A DNA stretch of 20,554 nt from the IMG/VR virus record IMGVR_UViG_3300043587_000027, positions 1-20,554 of that record. One strand, 5' to 3'. Of this stretch, positions 6,313-13,130 are shown piece by piece (position 1 is the first letter of the stretch; each line of letters starts with the position of its first letter). The position numbers and the translations under genes are program-made. Source of the DNA: a virus. The notes under the pieces were generated by a model. That model saw only the letters and a list, made by a program, of their open reading frames with translations. It searched no databases and was not told where the DNA came from.

Positions 6313-6790
6313 CGAGCACCGCCTTGGTGATCGAGGTGTGGCGCCCGTACTCGCAGATCAGCAGCGCCTCGGCGCGGTTGTGGTCCTTGACCCGGTTGAG
6401 CTGGTCGGCCACGGTCGGGAATAGTTCCTGCGCCCGCCACCGTGAGCGATTCTTGCGCTCGGTCTCGGAGAAGCCACCACCGAACAGCCCGAAGTAGCTC
6501 TGCCACTGGCGGGGCAGAATCCACACCAGCGGCACCTTGGCCAGGTGCACGGCGGTGCGGATGGCGCCGTTCGAGTCACCCTGGCTGTAGGCAGCCTTGG
6601 AGCCGTTCTTGGGCATGGCGTGGGTGCGCTCGACGTTGACCTCGTCGGGCTGCCACTGCATCAGCAGGCGGTAGAGCAGCGCTCCGTCGATGCCGTCGGC
6701 ACCGCGGGGCATGTCGTAGACCGAGGCCTCGCCGTGATGGATCAGCGCAATGGCCCCGGTCACTCCGGGGTCGATCCCTACGATCGGCAT
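6305..6790 (-). CDS. RuvC-like Holliday junction resolvase
   Basis: A 161-aa protein, close to RuvC length. It has the RNase H-fold acidic set: D7 in VGIDPGVTGAIAL, E54 in VNVERTHAMP, and a C-terminal KDHNRAEALLICEYG with D136 and E141. This pattern defines RuvC-type resolvases, which cut four-way junctions so that branched replicating DNA can be packaged. The stretch QGDSNGAIRTAV and the WILPRQWQSYF motif are also typical of phage versions. Its ATG overlaps the stop of the upstream ribbon-helix-helix gene by one base (TAATG). It joins the nuclease and SSB-like protein as a recombination set. Confidence 0.9.
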   Translation of the reverse strand: MPIVGIDPGVTGAIALIHHGEASVYDMPRGADGIDGALLYRLLMQWQPDEVNVERTHAMPKNGSKAAYSQGDSNGAIRTAVHLAKVPLVWILPRQWQSYFGLFGGGFSETERKNRSRWRAQELFPTVADQLNRVKDHNRAEALLICEYGRHTSITKAVLDG

Positions 6791-6957
6791 TACGACAGGT
6801 CCACGCCAGCGGCGAGCAGCTTCTCGAGGAGGAACTGGTTGACCGAGACGCTCTCGGCGTCGGCCAGGTCTCGCAGGTGGTCGCGCTGGCGGAAGCTGAT
6901 TCGCAGGGGCACGACGACCTTGACGTCCTCGGCTTCGGTGATGGGTTCTGGTCGCAT
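6790..6957 (-). CDS. Small ribbon-helix-helix-like DNA-binding protein
   Basis: A 55-aa protein from ATG at 6957-6955: a short acidic lead, then VKVVVPLRISFRQRDHLRDL and a helix pair ending SVNQFLLEKLLAAGVDL. A basic beta strand followed by two helices resembles the Arc/CopG/MetJ fold. It is first in the leftward operon and next to the divergent intergenic region, so it may autoregulate by binding the palindrome at 7000-7017; this is inference. The Shine-Dalgarno site is weak. An in-frame GTG at 7017 would add 20 residues but would place the palindrome inside the gene, so I prefer the shorter form. Confidence 0.7.
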   Translation of the reverse strand: MRPEPITEAEDVKVVVPLRISFRQRDHLRDLADAESVSVNQFLLEKLLAAGVDLS

Positions 6958-7054
6958 GTCTTCATGGTAGCAGTATTGCACTGTGCTGTCTAGCATAGAG
7001 AACGTGAACACGTTCACATACAGGACTGCCTAGGGCTGCTACATTCTCGCCGCA
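6958..7054. promoter_or_regulatory. Divergent control region between early and late genes
   Basis: Leftward and rightward genes start on either side of these 97 bases, so promoters for both arms are expected. For the rightward side TACATT at 7040-7045 is a possible -10 box about 10 nt before the GTG start, implying a nearly leaderless message. For the leftward side AATACT (within TGCAATACT, minus strand, around 6978-6972) is a weak candidate. No convincing -35 boxes are paired at 17 bp. The palindrome at 7000-7017 lies between. Confidence 0.55.
7000..7017. promoter_or_regulatory. Operator-like palindrome in divergent region
   Basis: GTGAAC-AC-GTTCAC (7004-7017) is a perfect dyad, and an overlapping one, GAACGT-GAAC-ACGTTC (7000-7015), shares its bases. 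Position between divergent genes fits a repressor site that could control both arms. The nearby ribbon-helix-helix-like protein is the obvious candidate binder. Confidence 0.5.
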
Positions 7055-7501
7055 GTGAAGCGCTTGATGGCACTGGCGGCTGGCCTGGTTATGGCCCTGA
7101 CAATCGCGGCTAGCGGGGCCTCGCCGGGGCAGGCTTGGACCTGCGAGCCCGACGACTACATCGAGAGTGAGTGCGGCCCGACCACGGTGGCGACGACCAC
7201 CACGACGGAGGTGACGACATCGACTTCCACTTCGACGTTGCCGAGCACCTCGACCACCTCGTCGAGTACATCCACGCTCCCGGTGTCGACAACGACTACC
7301 TCTACGACCCCATCCACTTCGTCCTCGTCCACCGTCGTGACGTCGACCAGCTCGACCACGATTGTCGCGACCACTGTGAGCACCCCCACGACCACGACTG
7401 TCGTGACTTCTGCGCCCACGACCACCACGACGACGACCCTGCCGCCGCCGTCCCCGGTGACGGTCGTGGTGAGGCCGTTCGTGCTGCCACTGACCCGCTG
7501 A
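7055..7501 (+). CDS. Secreted Ser/Thr-rich mucin-like protein
   Basis: A 148-aa protein with a clear signal peptide: basic start MKRL, hydrophobic core ALAAGLVMALTIAA, and a likely cleavage near ASGA or GQA before residue 28. The GTG start is chosen because it supplies the positively charged n-region; no Shine-Dalgarno site is seen. C30 and C40 may form a disulphide. Residues 41-139 are about two-thirds Ser and Thr with runs such as TTTTTTTLPPP, typical of extended, possibly O-glycosylated stalks. The end (VVVRPFVLPLTR) is too short for a membrane anchor, and no lipobox or LPXTG is present. A secreted stalk as first gene of the late operon is unusual; surface modification, superinfection exclusion or a role in lysis are guesses. 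Confidence 0.8.
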   Translation: MKRLMALAAGLVMALTIAASGASPGQAWTCEPDDYIESECGPTTVATTTTTEVTTSTSTSTLPSTSTTSSSTSTLPVSTTTTSTTPSTSSSSTVVTSTSSTTIVATTVSTPTTTTVVTSAPTTTTTTTLPPPSPVTVVVRPFVLPLTR

Positions 7502-7513
7502 TCTAATAGGGCG

Positions 7514-7930
7514 ATGGCGAAGCCCTACACCCCGGTCCGCCAGGACCCCGAGAAGATGCGCTTCATCGAGTGGCTGACCACTCCGCCCGCGGCGCGCAAC
7601 CCGGAGACCGAGGCCGAGTTCGCCCGGATGATCGACGTCCACGTCAAGACCTTGTACAACTGGAAGCACGACCGTGAGTTCCGGGAGGTCTGGCAAGGTG
7701 AGACCGATCAGGTCATCGGCGACCTCGACAAGCGCCAGCGCGTGCTCGACGCCCTGTTCGAGGCAGCCAGCGATCCGCGCAACCCCCGCCACGTATCCGC
7801 GGCCAAGGAGTACCTGCGGGCGATCAGCGAGATGAGTCCGGAGCGCACCAACGGCTCGGGCAAGGCGGTGGGGTTGCTCACCGACGCTGAGCTGCAGCAG
7901 ATGATCGACCGGAACATGGTCGAGCAGTGA
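7514..7930 (+). CDS. terS: Terminase small subunit
   Basis: A 138-aa protein directly before the large terminase region. Residues 15-60 (MRFIEWLTTPPAARNPETEA, then FARMIDVHVKTLYNWKHDREF) form the helix-turn-helix typical of phBC6A51/homeodomain-like small terminases that bind the packaging site. A helical middle (DKRQRVLDALFEAASDP) and repeat-like AKEYLRAIS fit oligomerisation, and the acidic tail DAELQQMIDRN may contact the motor. Start ATG at 7514 follows an AGGGCG site. Its stop overlaps the next GTG by four bases. Assignment rests on motif style and position. Confidence 0.85.
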   Translation: MAKPYTPVRQDPEKMRFIEWLTTPPAARNPETEAEFARMIDVHVKTLYNWKHDREFREVWQGETDQVIGDLDKRQRVLDALFEAASDPRNPRHVSAAKEYLRAISEMSPERTNGSGKAVGLLTDAELQQMIDRNMVEQ

Positions 7931-8085
7931 GCGGGCGTACCGGGTTCCAGCCGCGCAACACGCCAGCCGAGCGCCGGGCCTTCTTCGACCTGCAGCGCAA
8001 GAATCGCACCCTCGAGGAGCGCCTGGCGGCGGTCGAGGAACAACTTCTCGATCACGAGGAGCGCATCGAAGTCCTCGAGCCGTGA
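7927..8085 (+). CDS. 52-aa coiled-coil protein between terminase genes
   Basis: A short frame from GTG (7927) to TGA (8083-8085) encodes MSGRTGFQPRNTPAERRAFF followed by a heptad-patterned acidic/basic helix (RKNRTLEERLAAVEEQLLDH) ending IEVLEP. It overlaps the small terminase stop by GTGA and the large terminase start by GTGA, so it bridges the two exactly with no spare bases. This packing and the strong coiled coil make it very likely real though it is too short for many gene callers. It may link terminase subunits or regulate assembly; no family recognised. Confidence 0.8.
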   Translation: MSGRTGFQPRNTPAERRAFFDLQRKNRTLEERLAAVEEQLLDHEERIEVLEP

Positions 8086-9698
8086 GTGATGGCTACACAC
8101 TCGAGGAGCTCCTGCAGGAGCGCGAGTGGCGCAAGATCGCACCGCCGTGGAAGGTGAGCGACGACGAGAAGTTGGAAGCCTTCCGCTACTTCTGCTCGAC
8201 CTACTGGTGGATCAGGCACCCGGAGCGAGGGCGCATCCACTTCGAGCTGTTCGACGCCCAGATCGAGGCGGTTTACCTGTGGCTGCAGGAGCGCTACACG
8301 GTCAGCCTCAAGGCCCGCCAGATCGGCTTCTCCACCTTGATCTCCACCTTCTGCTTCTGGCTCACGTACTTCTATCCCGACCGCGCCATCGTGATGTTGT
8401 CCAAGACCGAGCGCGACGCGGTGAAGCTGCTCGACAAGGCGAAGTACGGAGCCCGCTTCCTGCCGCCGTGGATCAAGTACCGCGGCCCGGTGGTCTCGGT
8501 CAACCAGACGCGCATGGGGATGAGCAACGAGAGCTACATCGAGTCGCTCCCGTCGGCGAGTGACCCCGCTCGTGGCGAGACCGTCTACACCGTGGTCGTC
8601 GACGAGCTCGGCCTGCTGCCCAACTCGGACGAGGCGTGGGCTGCGATCGAGCCCATCGCTGACGTCGGCGGTCGCGTGATCATGCTCGGCACCGCCCAGG
8701 GTGAGGGCAACCTGTTCCACAAGCTGTGGGTCGGCAGCCAGAACCGCACCAACCGCTTCAAGGGCATCTTCTTCCCGTGGTGGTCGGGCGACCGCGACGA
8801 GGAGTGGTACGAGACGAAGCGCCGCGACCTGCCCGACTGGCAGCTGGCTCAGGAGTACCCGGCTGATCCCGATGAGGCGTTCCTGCGCTCGGGCCACCCG
8901 GTGTTCCACGTCGACACGCTGCGGGCGATGACGGCGGTGGACCCGGCGCGCGGTCGACTGGTCTCGGCGATCGAGGGCCGGTACTTCGAGGAGGAGCGCA
9001 ATGGCCCGCTGCGCGTGTGGCGAGAGCCCGAGGAGGGTGGCCGCTATGTCATTGGCGTGGACGTTGCCGAGGGCCTCGAGCATGGCGACTACTCGGTGGC
9101 GTACGTCATCGACGCCAAGAGTCGTGACGTGGTGGCGTGCTTCCACGACCGGGTGGACGCCGATCTGCTCGGCACTGACGTCACCTTCAACCTTGGGCGT
9201 TGGTACAACAACGCACTGGTGGGGGTGGAGTCCAACAACCACGGGCTGACCACCAACAAGGCGCTGGCGCGGATGATGTACACGCCGCTGTATCGCTCGC
9301 GCAGCCAGACCAAGGCGCGCTCGGTGGCGAGTGAGGTGCTCGGCTGGCGCACCACGACGATCACCAAGCCGCTCGCCATCGACGAGCTCAACTCAGCGCT
9401 GCGCGAGAACCAGCTGCACTGCCACGACGCCGAGTGCATCACTGAGCTGCGATCGTTCGTGCGCGACGGCGACGGCAAGATGCACGGCACTCCCTGGGAC
9501 GACCGCGTGATGGCCTTGTCGATCGCCGTGCAGATGCTCAAGTACGTTTGGCTCCGCGAATATCAGCCGGTTCTCGAGCCGCCGCCTGGCACTTGGGGCT
9601 ATATGGAGCGCATGATGTTCGGCAAGCTCGACCGGGTCTCCGCCGTCCCGGTCGAGCGCGAACCGATCGGCCGACACTTCGTCAGGAGCACCAGATGA
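8082..9698 (+). CDS. terL: Terminase large subunit (packaging ATPase and nuclease)
   Basis: A 538-aa protein. The ATPase half has a variant Walker A, KARQIGFST (77-85), and Walker B VVVDEL (D174, E175), followed by a coupling-type motif MLGTAQGEG (201-209). The nuclease half is RNase H-like with D327 in VIGVDVAEG, E383 in VGVESNNHG and D473/D474 in PWDDRVMALSIA. These are the standard elements of the motor that pumps phage DNA into the prohead and cuts it. Start GTG at 8082 overlaps the previous stop by GTGA; its own stop overlaps the next ATG by ATGA. Length is normal for the family. Confidence 0.96.
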   Translation: MSDGYTLEELLQEREWRKIAPPWKVSDDEKLEAFRYFCSTYWWIRHPERGRIHFELFDAQIEAVYLWLQERYTVSLKARQIGFSTLISTFCFWLTYFYPDRAIVMLSKTERDAVKLLDKAKYGARFLPPWIKYRGPVVSVNQTRMGMSNESYIESLPSASDPARGETVYTVVVDELGLLPNSDEAWAAIEPIADVGGRVIMLGTAQGEGNLFHKLWVGSQNRTNRFKGIFFPWWSGDRDEEWYETKRRDLPDWQLAQEYPADPDEAFLRSGHPVFHVDTLRAMTAVDPARGRLVSAIEGRYFEEERNGPLRVWREPEEGGRYVIGVDVAEGLEHGDYSVAYVIDAKSRDVVACFHDRVDADLLGTDVTFNLGRWYNNALVGVESNNHGLTTNKALARMMYTPLYRSRSQTKARSVASEVLGWRTTTITKPLAIDELNSALRENQLHCHDAECITELRSFVRDGDGKMHGTPWDDRVMALSIAVQMLKYVWLREYQPVLEPPPGTWGYMERMMFGKLDRVSAVPVEREPIGRHFVRSTR

Positions 9699-10084
9699 CC
9701 GTTGCCCGCCAGAATCACCAGCGAACGGTCACCAAGCCGAACCGTCGCTGGGCCCGCCAGCGGCCGAGCTACCGGGGTGGCAACGATGACATCACCGCGC
9801 CGCCTGCACCGACGGTCACGAGCATCACACCATCGTCAGTGGCTCACGGTGTGGCGACCACCTCGTTCGCCGTCGTCGGCACGAACTTCAAGTCGGGCGC
9901 GATGGTGGTCACGTACACGGCGCCGAGCACGTCAGCCAAGACGGTGACGCCGGTCGTCGCCGATACCACCCACCTGTCGTTCACCATCCCTGCTGGCGAC
10001 CTCGATCTCGCCGGGACCGTGACCTGGGTGCTCGACCCGAGCGTCGGTGCCAACGTGACCGGCTCGCCCATCACGATCACATGA
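9695..10084 (+). CDS. IPT/TIG Ig-like domain protein
   Basis: A 129-aa protein from ATG at 9695, with AGGAG upstream and an ATGA overlap with the terminase stop; a longer frame begins inside the terminase gene and is rejected. After a basic N-terminus (TKPNRRWARQRPSYRGG) comes an Ig-like IPT/TIG fold, residues about 38-129: PTVTSITPSSVAHGVATTSF, GTNFKSGAMVVTYTA, and an AGTVTWVL strand. Such domains decorate capsids or tails and often bind carbohydrates. Location between large terminase and portal is unusual for a decoration gene. The fold call is motif-based; virion display is inference. Confidence 0.8.
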   Translation: MTVARQNHQRTVTKPNRRWARQRPSYRGGNDDITAPPAPTVTSITPSSVAHGVATTSFAVVGTNFKSGAMVVTYTAPSTSAKTVTPVVADTTHLSFTIPAGDLDLAGTVTWVLDPSVGANVTGSPITIT

Positions 10085-10290
10085 CCTGCGAGTGCGGCAA
10101 GCCAGCCGAGGCCGGACGGAGCGAGTGCTTCGGATGTCGGGTCCGCACGGTTGGCTTCGCGTTCAGAGGTGGCGGCACGTATGGACGATCGCGCTTCAAC
10201 GATATGACCATTAGCGAGCGCCGCGCCGACATCCTCGGTGACCGCGTGCTCGGTGTGGATGTCGAGCCCGCCTCAACGTTCGGAGCGTGA
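10081..10290 (+). CDS. 69-aa zinc-ribbon-like protein
   Basis: Starts with ATGA overlap on the preceding stop and ends one base before the portal ATG. The N-terminus carries C3-x-C5 (MTCECG) and C16-x2-C19 (CFGC), a compact zinc-knuckle pattern, followed by an Arg/Gly-rich middle (RGGGTYGRSRFND) and helical part (ISERRADILGDRVLG). Role unknown; small Cys-rich genes beside the portal occur in various actinophages but I cannot name this one. Confidence 0.78.
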   Translation: MTCECGKPAEAGRSECFGCRVRTVGFAFRGGGTYGRSRFNDMTISERRADILGDRVLGVDVEPASTFGA

Positions 10291-10291
10291 C

Positions 10292-12190
10292 ATGCCGCCG
10301 ATGAAGCTGACCGACAAGCTGCAGTTCTGCCGCGACGAGATCGAGCGCTCGAAGAAGTGGCGCAGCGACAACTACGACAACCTGTGGCACCGGATGATCG
10401 AGCTGTACCGGGGCAAGCAGTACGCCGCCGCGGACCGCAACGACCGCCTGGTGATCAACCTCGTGTTCGCCACCAAGAACGTGATCGCCCCGGCCGTGGC
10501 GATCAACAACCCGAAGTTCGTGGTCAACGCTCGCAAGCCCGAGAGCGCACCCAACGCGGTGGTCGTCGAGGAGGTGCTCAACTACCTCTGGCGGGCCCAC
10601 AAGTACCAGGACGAGATCCGCCTCGCCGTCGACGACTGGATTCTCGCCGGGCATGGCTGGATCAAGGCTGGCTATCGCTTCACCAAGCCGCCCGAGGTCA
10701 AGCCGACCGGCGAGCTCGGCGGCGAGAACACGATCGAGACCGGTGACACCGAGGGCATCGACGACCGCTTGCCGGTGCCGGGCAACGCCGAGAGCGAGTC
10801 GACCGACTGCGTCGCCGACTACCCCTACATCGAGCGCATCAGCATCTTCGACATGCTCGTCGACCCCGACGCTCGCCTGCCCCGCGAGATGCGCTGGATC
10901 GCCCAGCGCTCGTGGCGCCCGATCCAGGACGTGCGCGTCGACAGCCGCTACGACGTCAAGGCGCGCAAGGCCGTGGCGGTGACCACGCGCTTCGTCAGCT
11001 CGGGCCAGGGCGACAACGACGGGCGCAGCGACATCGACACCGCCGACGAGGGTGCGATCAGCTACTGCGAGATCATCGAGTTCTACGACTTGAAGCGCCA
11101 GGAGGTCTCGACCTTCGCGCTGCGCGGTGACTCGGTGAACGAGGGCTCGGCTCAGAATGACGCCTACCTCATCAAGCCCGCTCCGATCCCCTATGGCAGC
11201 GGGCACCCGTTCCTGATGCTGCGTAACTACGAGGTGACCGACAACTTCTACACGATGGGCGAGATCGAGTCGATCGAGTCGCTGCAGCTCGAGCTCAACG
11301 AGACCCGCAACCAGATGCTCAACCACCGCAAGCGCTTCGCGCGGAAGTGGATCTACGCACGCGACGGCTTCGACGAAGACGGCGTGCGAGCGCTCGAGTC
11401 CGACGTCGACAACTCGATGGTCCCGGCGCTCGGCGACCAGGACCCCTCGCGTCTCATCGCCCCGCTGCCCTCCGTCGGCACCCCACCCGACTTCTACAAC
11501 CAGTCCCAGCTGATCGAGGACGACATCAACACGGTGTCGGGCGTGAGCGACTACATGCGCGGGCAGCCCGAGTCGGCCATCCGCCGCACCGCCACCGAGG
11601 CGGCGATGATCCAGGACGCCGCCAACTCGCGCAGCCGGGACAAGCTGGCCAAGATCGAGTCGTTCCTGTCCGAGTGCGGCAGCAAGATCATCTCGCTGAT
11701 GCAGCAGTTCGTGACCGGCGACCAGATCGCTCGGATCACCTCGGTCGCAGGGCGGGCGTGGGTCAACTACGACGCCGAGTACCTGCAGGGCGACTACGAC
11801 TTCGAGGTCGAGGGCGGCTCGACCGAGCCGCGCAACGAGGCCTTCCGGCGCCAGTCGGCGCTGCAGCTCGTCGACGCGATGGCGCCGTTCGTGGAGGTGG
11901 GTGTGGTCAACCCGGCGGGCCTGGCGCGCTACGTCCTGCAGTACGGCTTCGGCATCAAGGACACCTCGACGATCCTCACCAGCCCGATGGATCAGATGAT
12001 GCAGCAGGCCCAGCAGGACCCCAACGCGCAGGGTCAGCTGCCTCCCGGCATGCCTCCCGGCATGCCTCCCGGCGGCGAGGCGATGCCCCAGGGCGCCGAT
12101 CTGGCGGGCCAGGGACCGCCCATCGAGCAGATGCCAATGGGTCAGGCTCCGCAGATTCCACCGGAGCTGCTTGCACAAATGGGCGGGTGA
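10292..12190 (+). CDS. Portal protein
   Basis: A 632-aa protein. Start ATG at 10292 (MPPMKLTDKLQFCRDEIERS) follows GGAGCG by about six bases; the longer frame from 10238 overlaps the previous gene and lacks a site. Typical portal features are ELYRGKQYA near the start, a stretch LVINLVFATKNVIAPAVAIN, WILAGHGWIKAGYR, MLVDPDARLPREMRWIAQR, and a long helical part (GEIESIESLQLELNETRNQM) with MRGQPESAIRRTATEAAMI near residue 430. The size and layout match portals of short-tailed phages. The C-terminus is low-complexity, rich in Pro, Gly, Met and Gln (from residue about 582), partly built from a 12-bp DNA repeat. It forms the dodecameric ring for DNA entry and exit. Confidence 0.92.
   Translation: MPPMKLTDKLQFCRDEIERSKKWRSDNYDNLWHRMIELYRGKQYAAADRNDRLVINLVFATKNVIAPAVAINNPKFVVNARKPESAPNAVVVEEVLNYLWRAHKYQDEIRLAVDDWILAGHGWIKAGYRFTKPPEVKPTGELGGENTIETGDTEGIDDRLPVPGNAESESTDCVADYPYIERISIFDMLVDPDARLPREMRWIAQRSWRPIQDVRVDSRYDVKARKAVAVTTRFVSSGQGDNDGRSDIDTADEGAISYCEIIEFYDLKRQEVSTFALRGDSVNEGSAQNDAYLIKPAPIPYGSGHPFLMLRNYEVTDNFYTMGEIESIESLQLELNETRNQMLNHRKRFARKWIYARDGFDEDGVRALESDVDNSMVPALGDQDPSRLIAPLPSVGTPPDFYNQSQLIEDDINTVSGVSDYMRGQPESAIRRTATEAAMIQDAANSRSRDKLAKIESFLSECGSKIISLMQQFVTGDQIARITSVAGRAWVNYDAEYLQGDYDFEVEGGSTEPRNEAFRRQSALQLVDAMAPFVEVGVVNPAGLARYVLQYGFGIKDTSTILTSPMDQMMQQAQQDPNAQGQLPPGMPPGMPPGGEAMPQGADLAGQGPPIEQMPMGQAPQIPPELLAQMGG
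12041..12076 (+). repeat. 12-bp tandem repeat in portal C-terminus
   Basis: CCTCCCGGCATG occurs twice in a row (12041-12052, 12053-12064) followed by a partial third copy CCTCCCGGCGGC. It encodes PPGM-PPGM-PPGG, a flexible tail that could vary in copy number by slippage. Confidence 0.8.
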
Positions 12191-12235
12191 GATGTGGTTC
12201 AATAGCGCCTGACACAGAGCAACCAGGAAGGACTC

Positions 12236-13108
12236 GTGTTGTCAGACGCATATCCCTTCGGGGAGCCCGAAGCCGTCGATCCCGTGCCAGACGGGGCAGT
12301 CGAAGGTGATGGCATCCAGGCCGACCCAGGCCCACCCCCGGAGCCCGAGCGCTCTTACCTCGACCTCGACGACGACACGGCCCAGCGCTACGTCCGAGTC
12401 AGGGTGGATGGCGAGGACGTAGAGGTTCCACTGAGCGAAGCTCTCACGGGCTACAGCCGGACGGCCGACTACACCCGCAAGACACAGGAGCTGGCCACAC
12501 AGCGCCAGCAGGCTGAGTACGCACTCACCATCGAGCGAGCACTGCAAGCTCAGCCAGCCGAGACGATTCGGCTCCTCGCACAGCAGTACGGAGTGGACTT
12601 CGGTCAGCAGCAAGCCCCGGCGCCAATCGCGCCGGGCGACTTCGATGACCTCGACGACAACCCCTACGTCGATCCGGTCGAGCGCAGGCTCGCCCAGATC
12701 GAGCGTCAGAATCAAGCCCTGACGCAGCAGTGGGAGCAACGTCAAGCGAACGAGCAGCTGCGATCGGCGGTCGGCCAAATCCAGCAGCGGTACCAGCTGA
12801 GCGAGAACGATGTTCGCGAGGTCGTGTCCACGGCACTGCAAGCCCGCATGGGCCCAGAATCGTTCGACATGATCTGGAAGACGATCGCCTTCGACCGGGC
12901 CCAGACGGCTCAGTCCCAGGCGCAGGCCCGCACGGCAGCGCAGAACGCGCAGCGCCAGGCGGCAGGAGCGAACGCTGCACAGCTGATCGGAAACGGTGGA
13001 TCTGCCACTCAGGCAGGCACCTCACCGGCCCCGGCCAACGCTGGTCCCATGACCATCGCCGAGGCCTTCGCCGCCGCCGAGCGCCAGCTCGGGCGTAAGG
13101 CGGTCTAG
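12236..13108 (+). CDS. Scaffolding protein
   Basis: A 290-aa protein starting with GTG at 12236, with AGGAAGG five bases upstream. The N-terminus is acidic and Pro-rich; residues about 45-70 hold a short conserved-looking beta part (RYVRVRVDGEDVEVPLSEAL, then TGYSRTADYTRKTQEL), a pattern known from phage scaffolds of portal-scaffold-capsid operons. The middle is Gln/Glu-rich helix and coiled coil (VERRLAQIERQNQALTQQWE), then an Ala/Gln-rich linker and a C-terminal helix (MTIAEAFAAAERQLGRKAV) that could bind the coat protein. Position directly before the major capsid gene and the coiled-coil nature support the call. 45 non-coding bases separate it from the portal gene. Confidence 0.85.
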   Translation: MLSDAYPFGEPEAVDPVPDGAVEGDGIQADPGPPPEPERSYLDLDDDTAQRYVRVRVDGEDVEVPLSEALTGYSRTADYTRKTQELATQRQQAEYALTIERALQAQPAETIRLLAQQYGVDFGQQQAPAPIAPGDFDDLDDNPYVDPVERRLAQIERQNQALTQQWEQRQANEQLRSAVGQIQQRYQLSENDVREVVSTALQARMGPESFDMIWKTIAFDRAQTAQSQAQARTAAQNAQRQAAGANAAQLIGNGGSATQAGTSPAPANAGPMTIAEAFAAAERQLGRKAV

Positions 13109-13130
13109 GCCCCTCCCGAAGGGACCTTCC

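Noticed and set aside
7171-7506. Rightward His/Asp-rich 111-aa frame inside the Thr-rich gene
   Set aside because: Its His and Asp arise from reading ACC/ACG/TCG repeats out of frame; no start site, and the signal-peptide frame explains the region better.
8052-9242. Leftward 396-aa open frame opposite the large terminase
   Set aside because: Antisense shadow of a gene with clear Walker and nuclease motifs; its own translation has no recognisable domain.
10211-12202. Leftward 663-aa open frame opposite the portal gene
   Set aside because: It mirrors the portal gene in antisense, has no ribosome-binding site, and shows the His/Arg/Val/Asp-rich make-up typical of shadow frames in GC-rich DNA.
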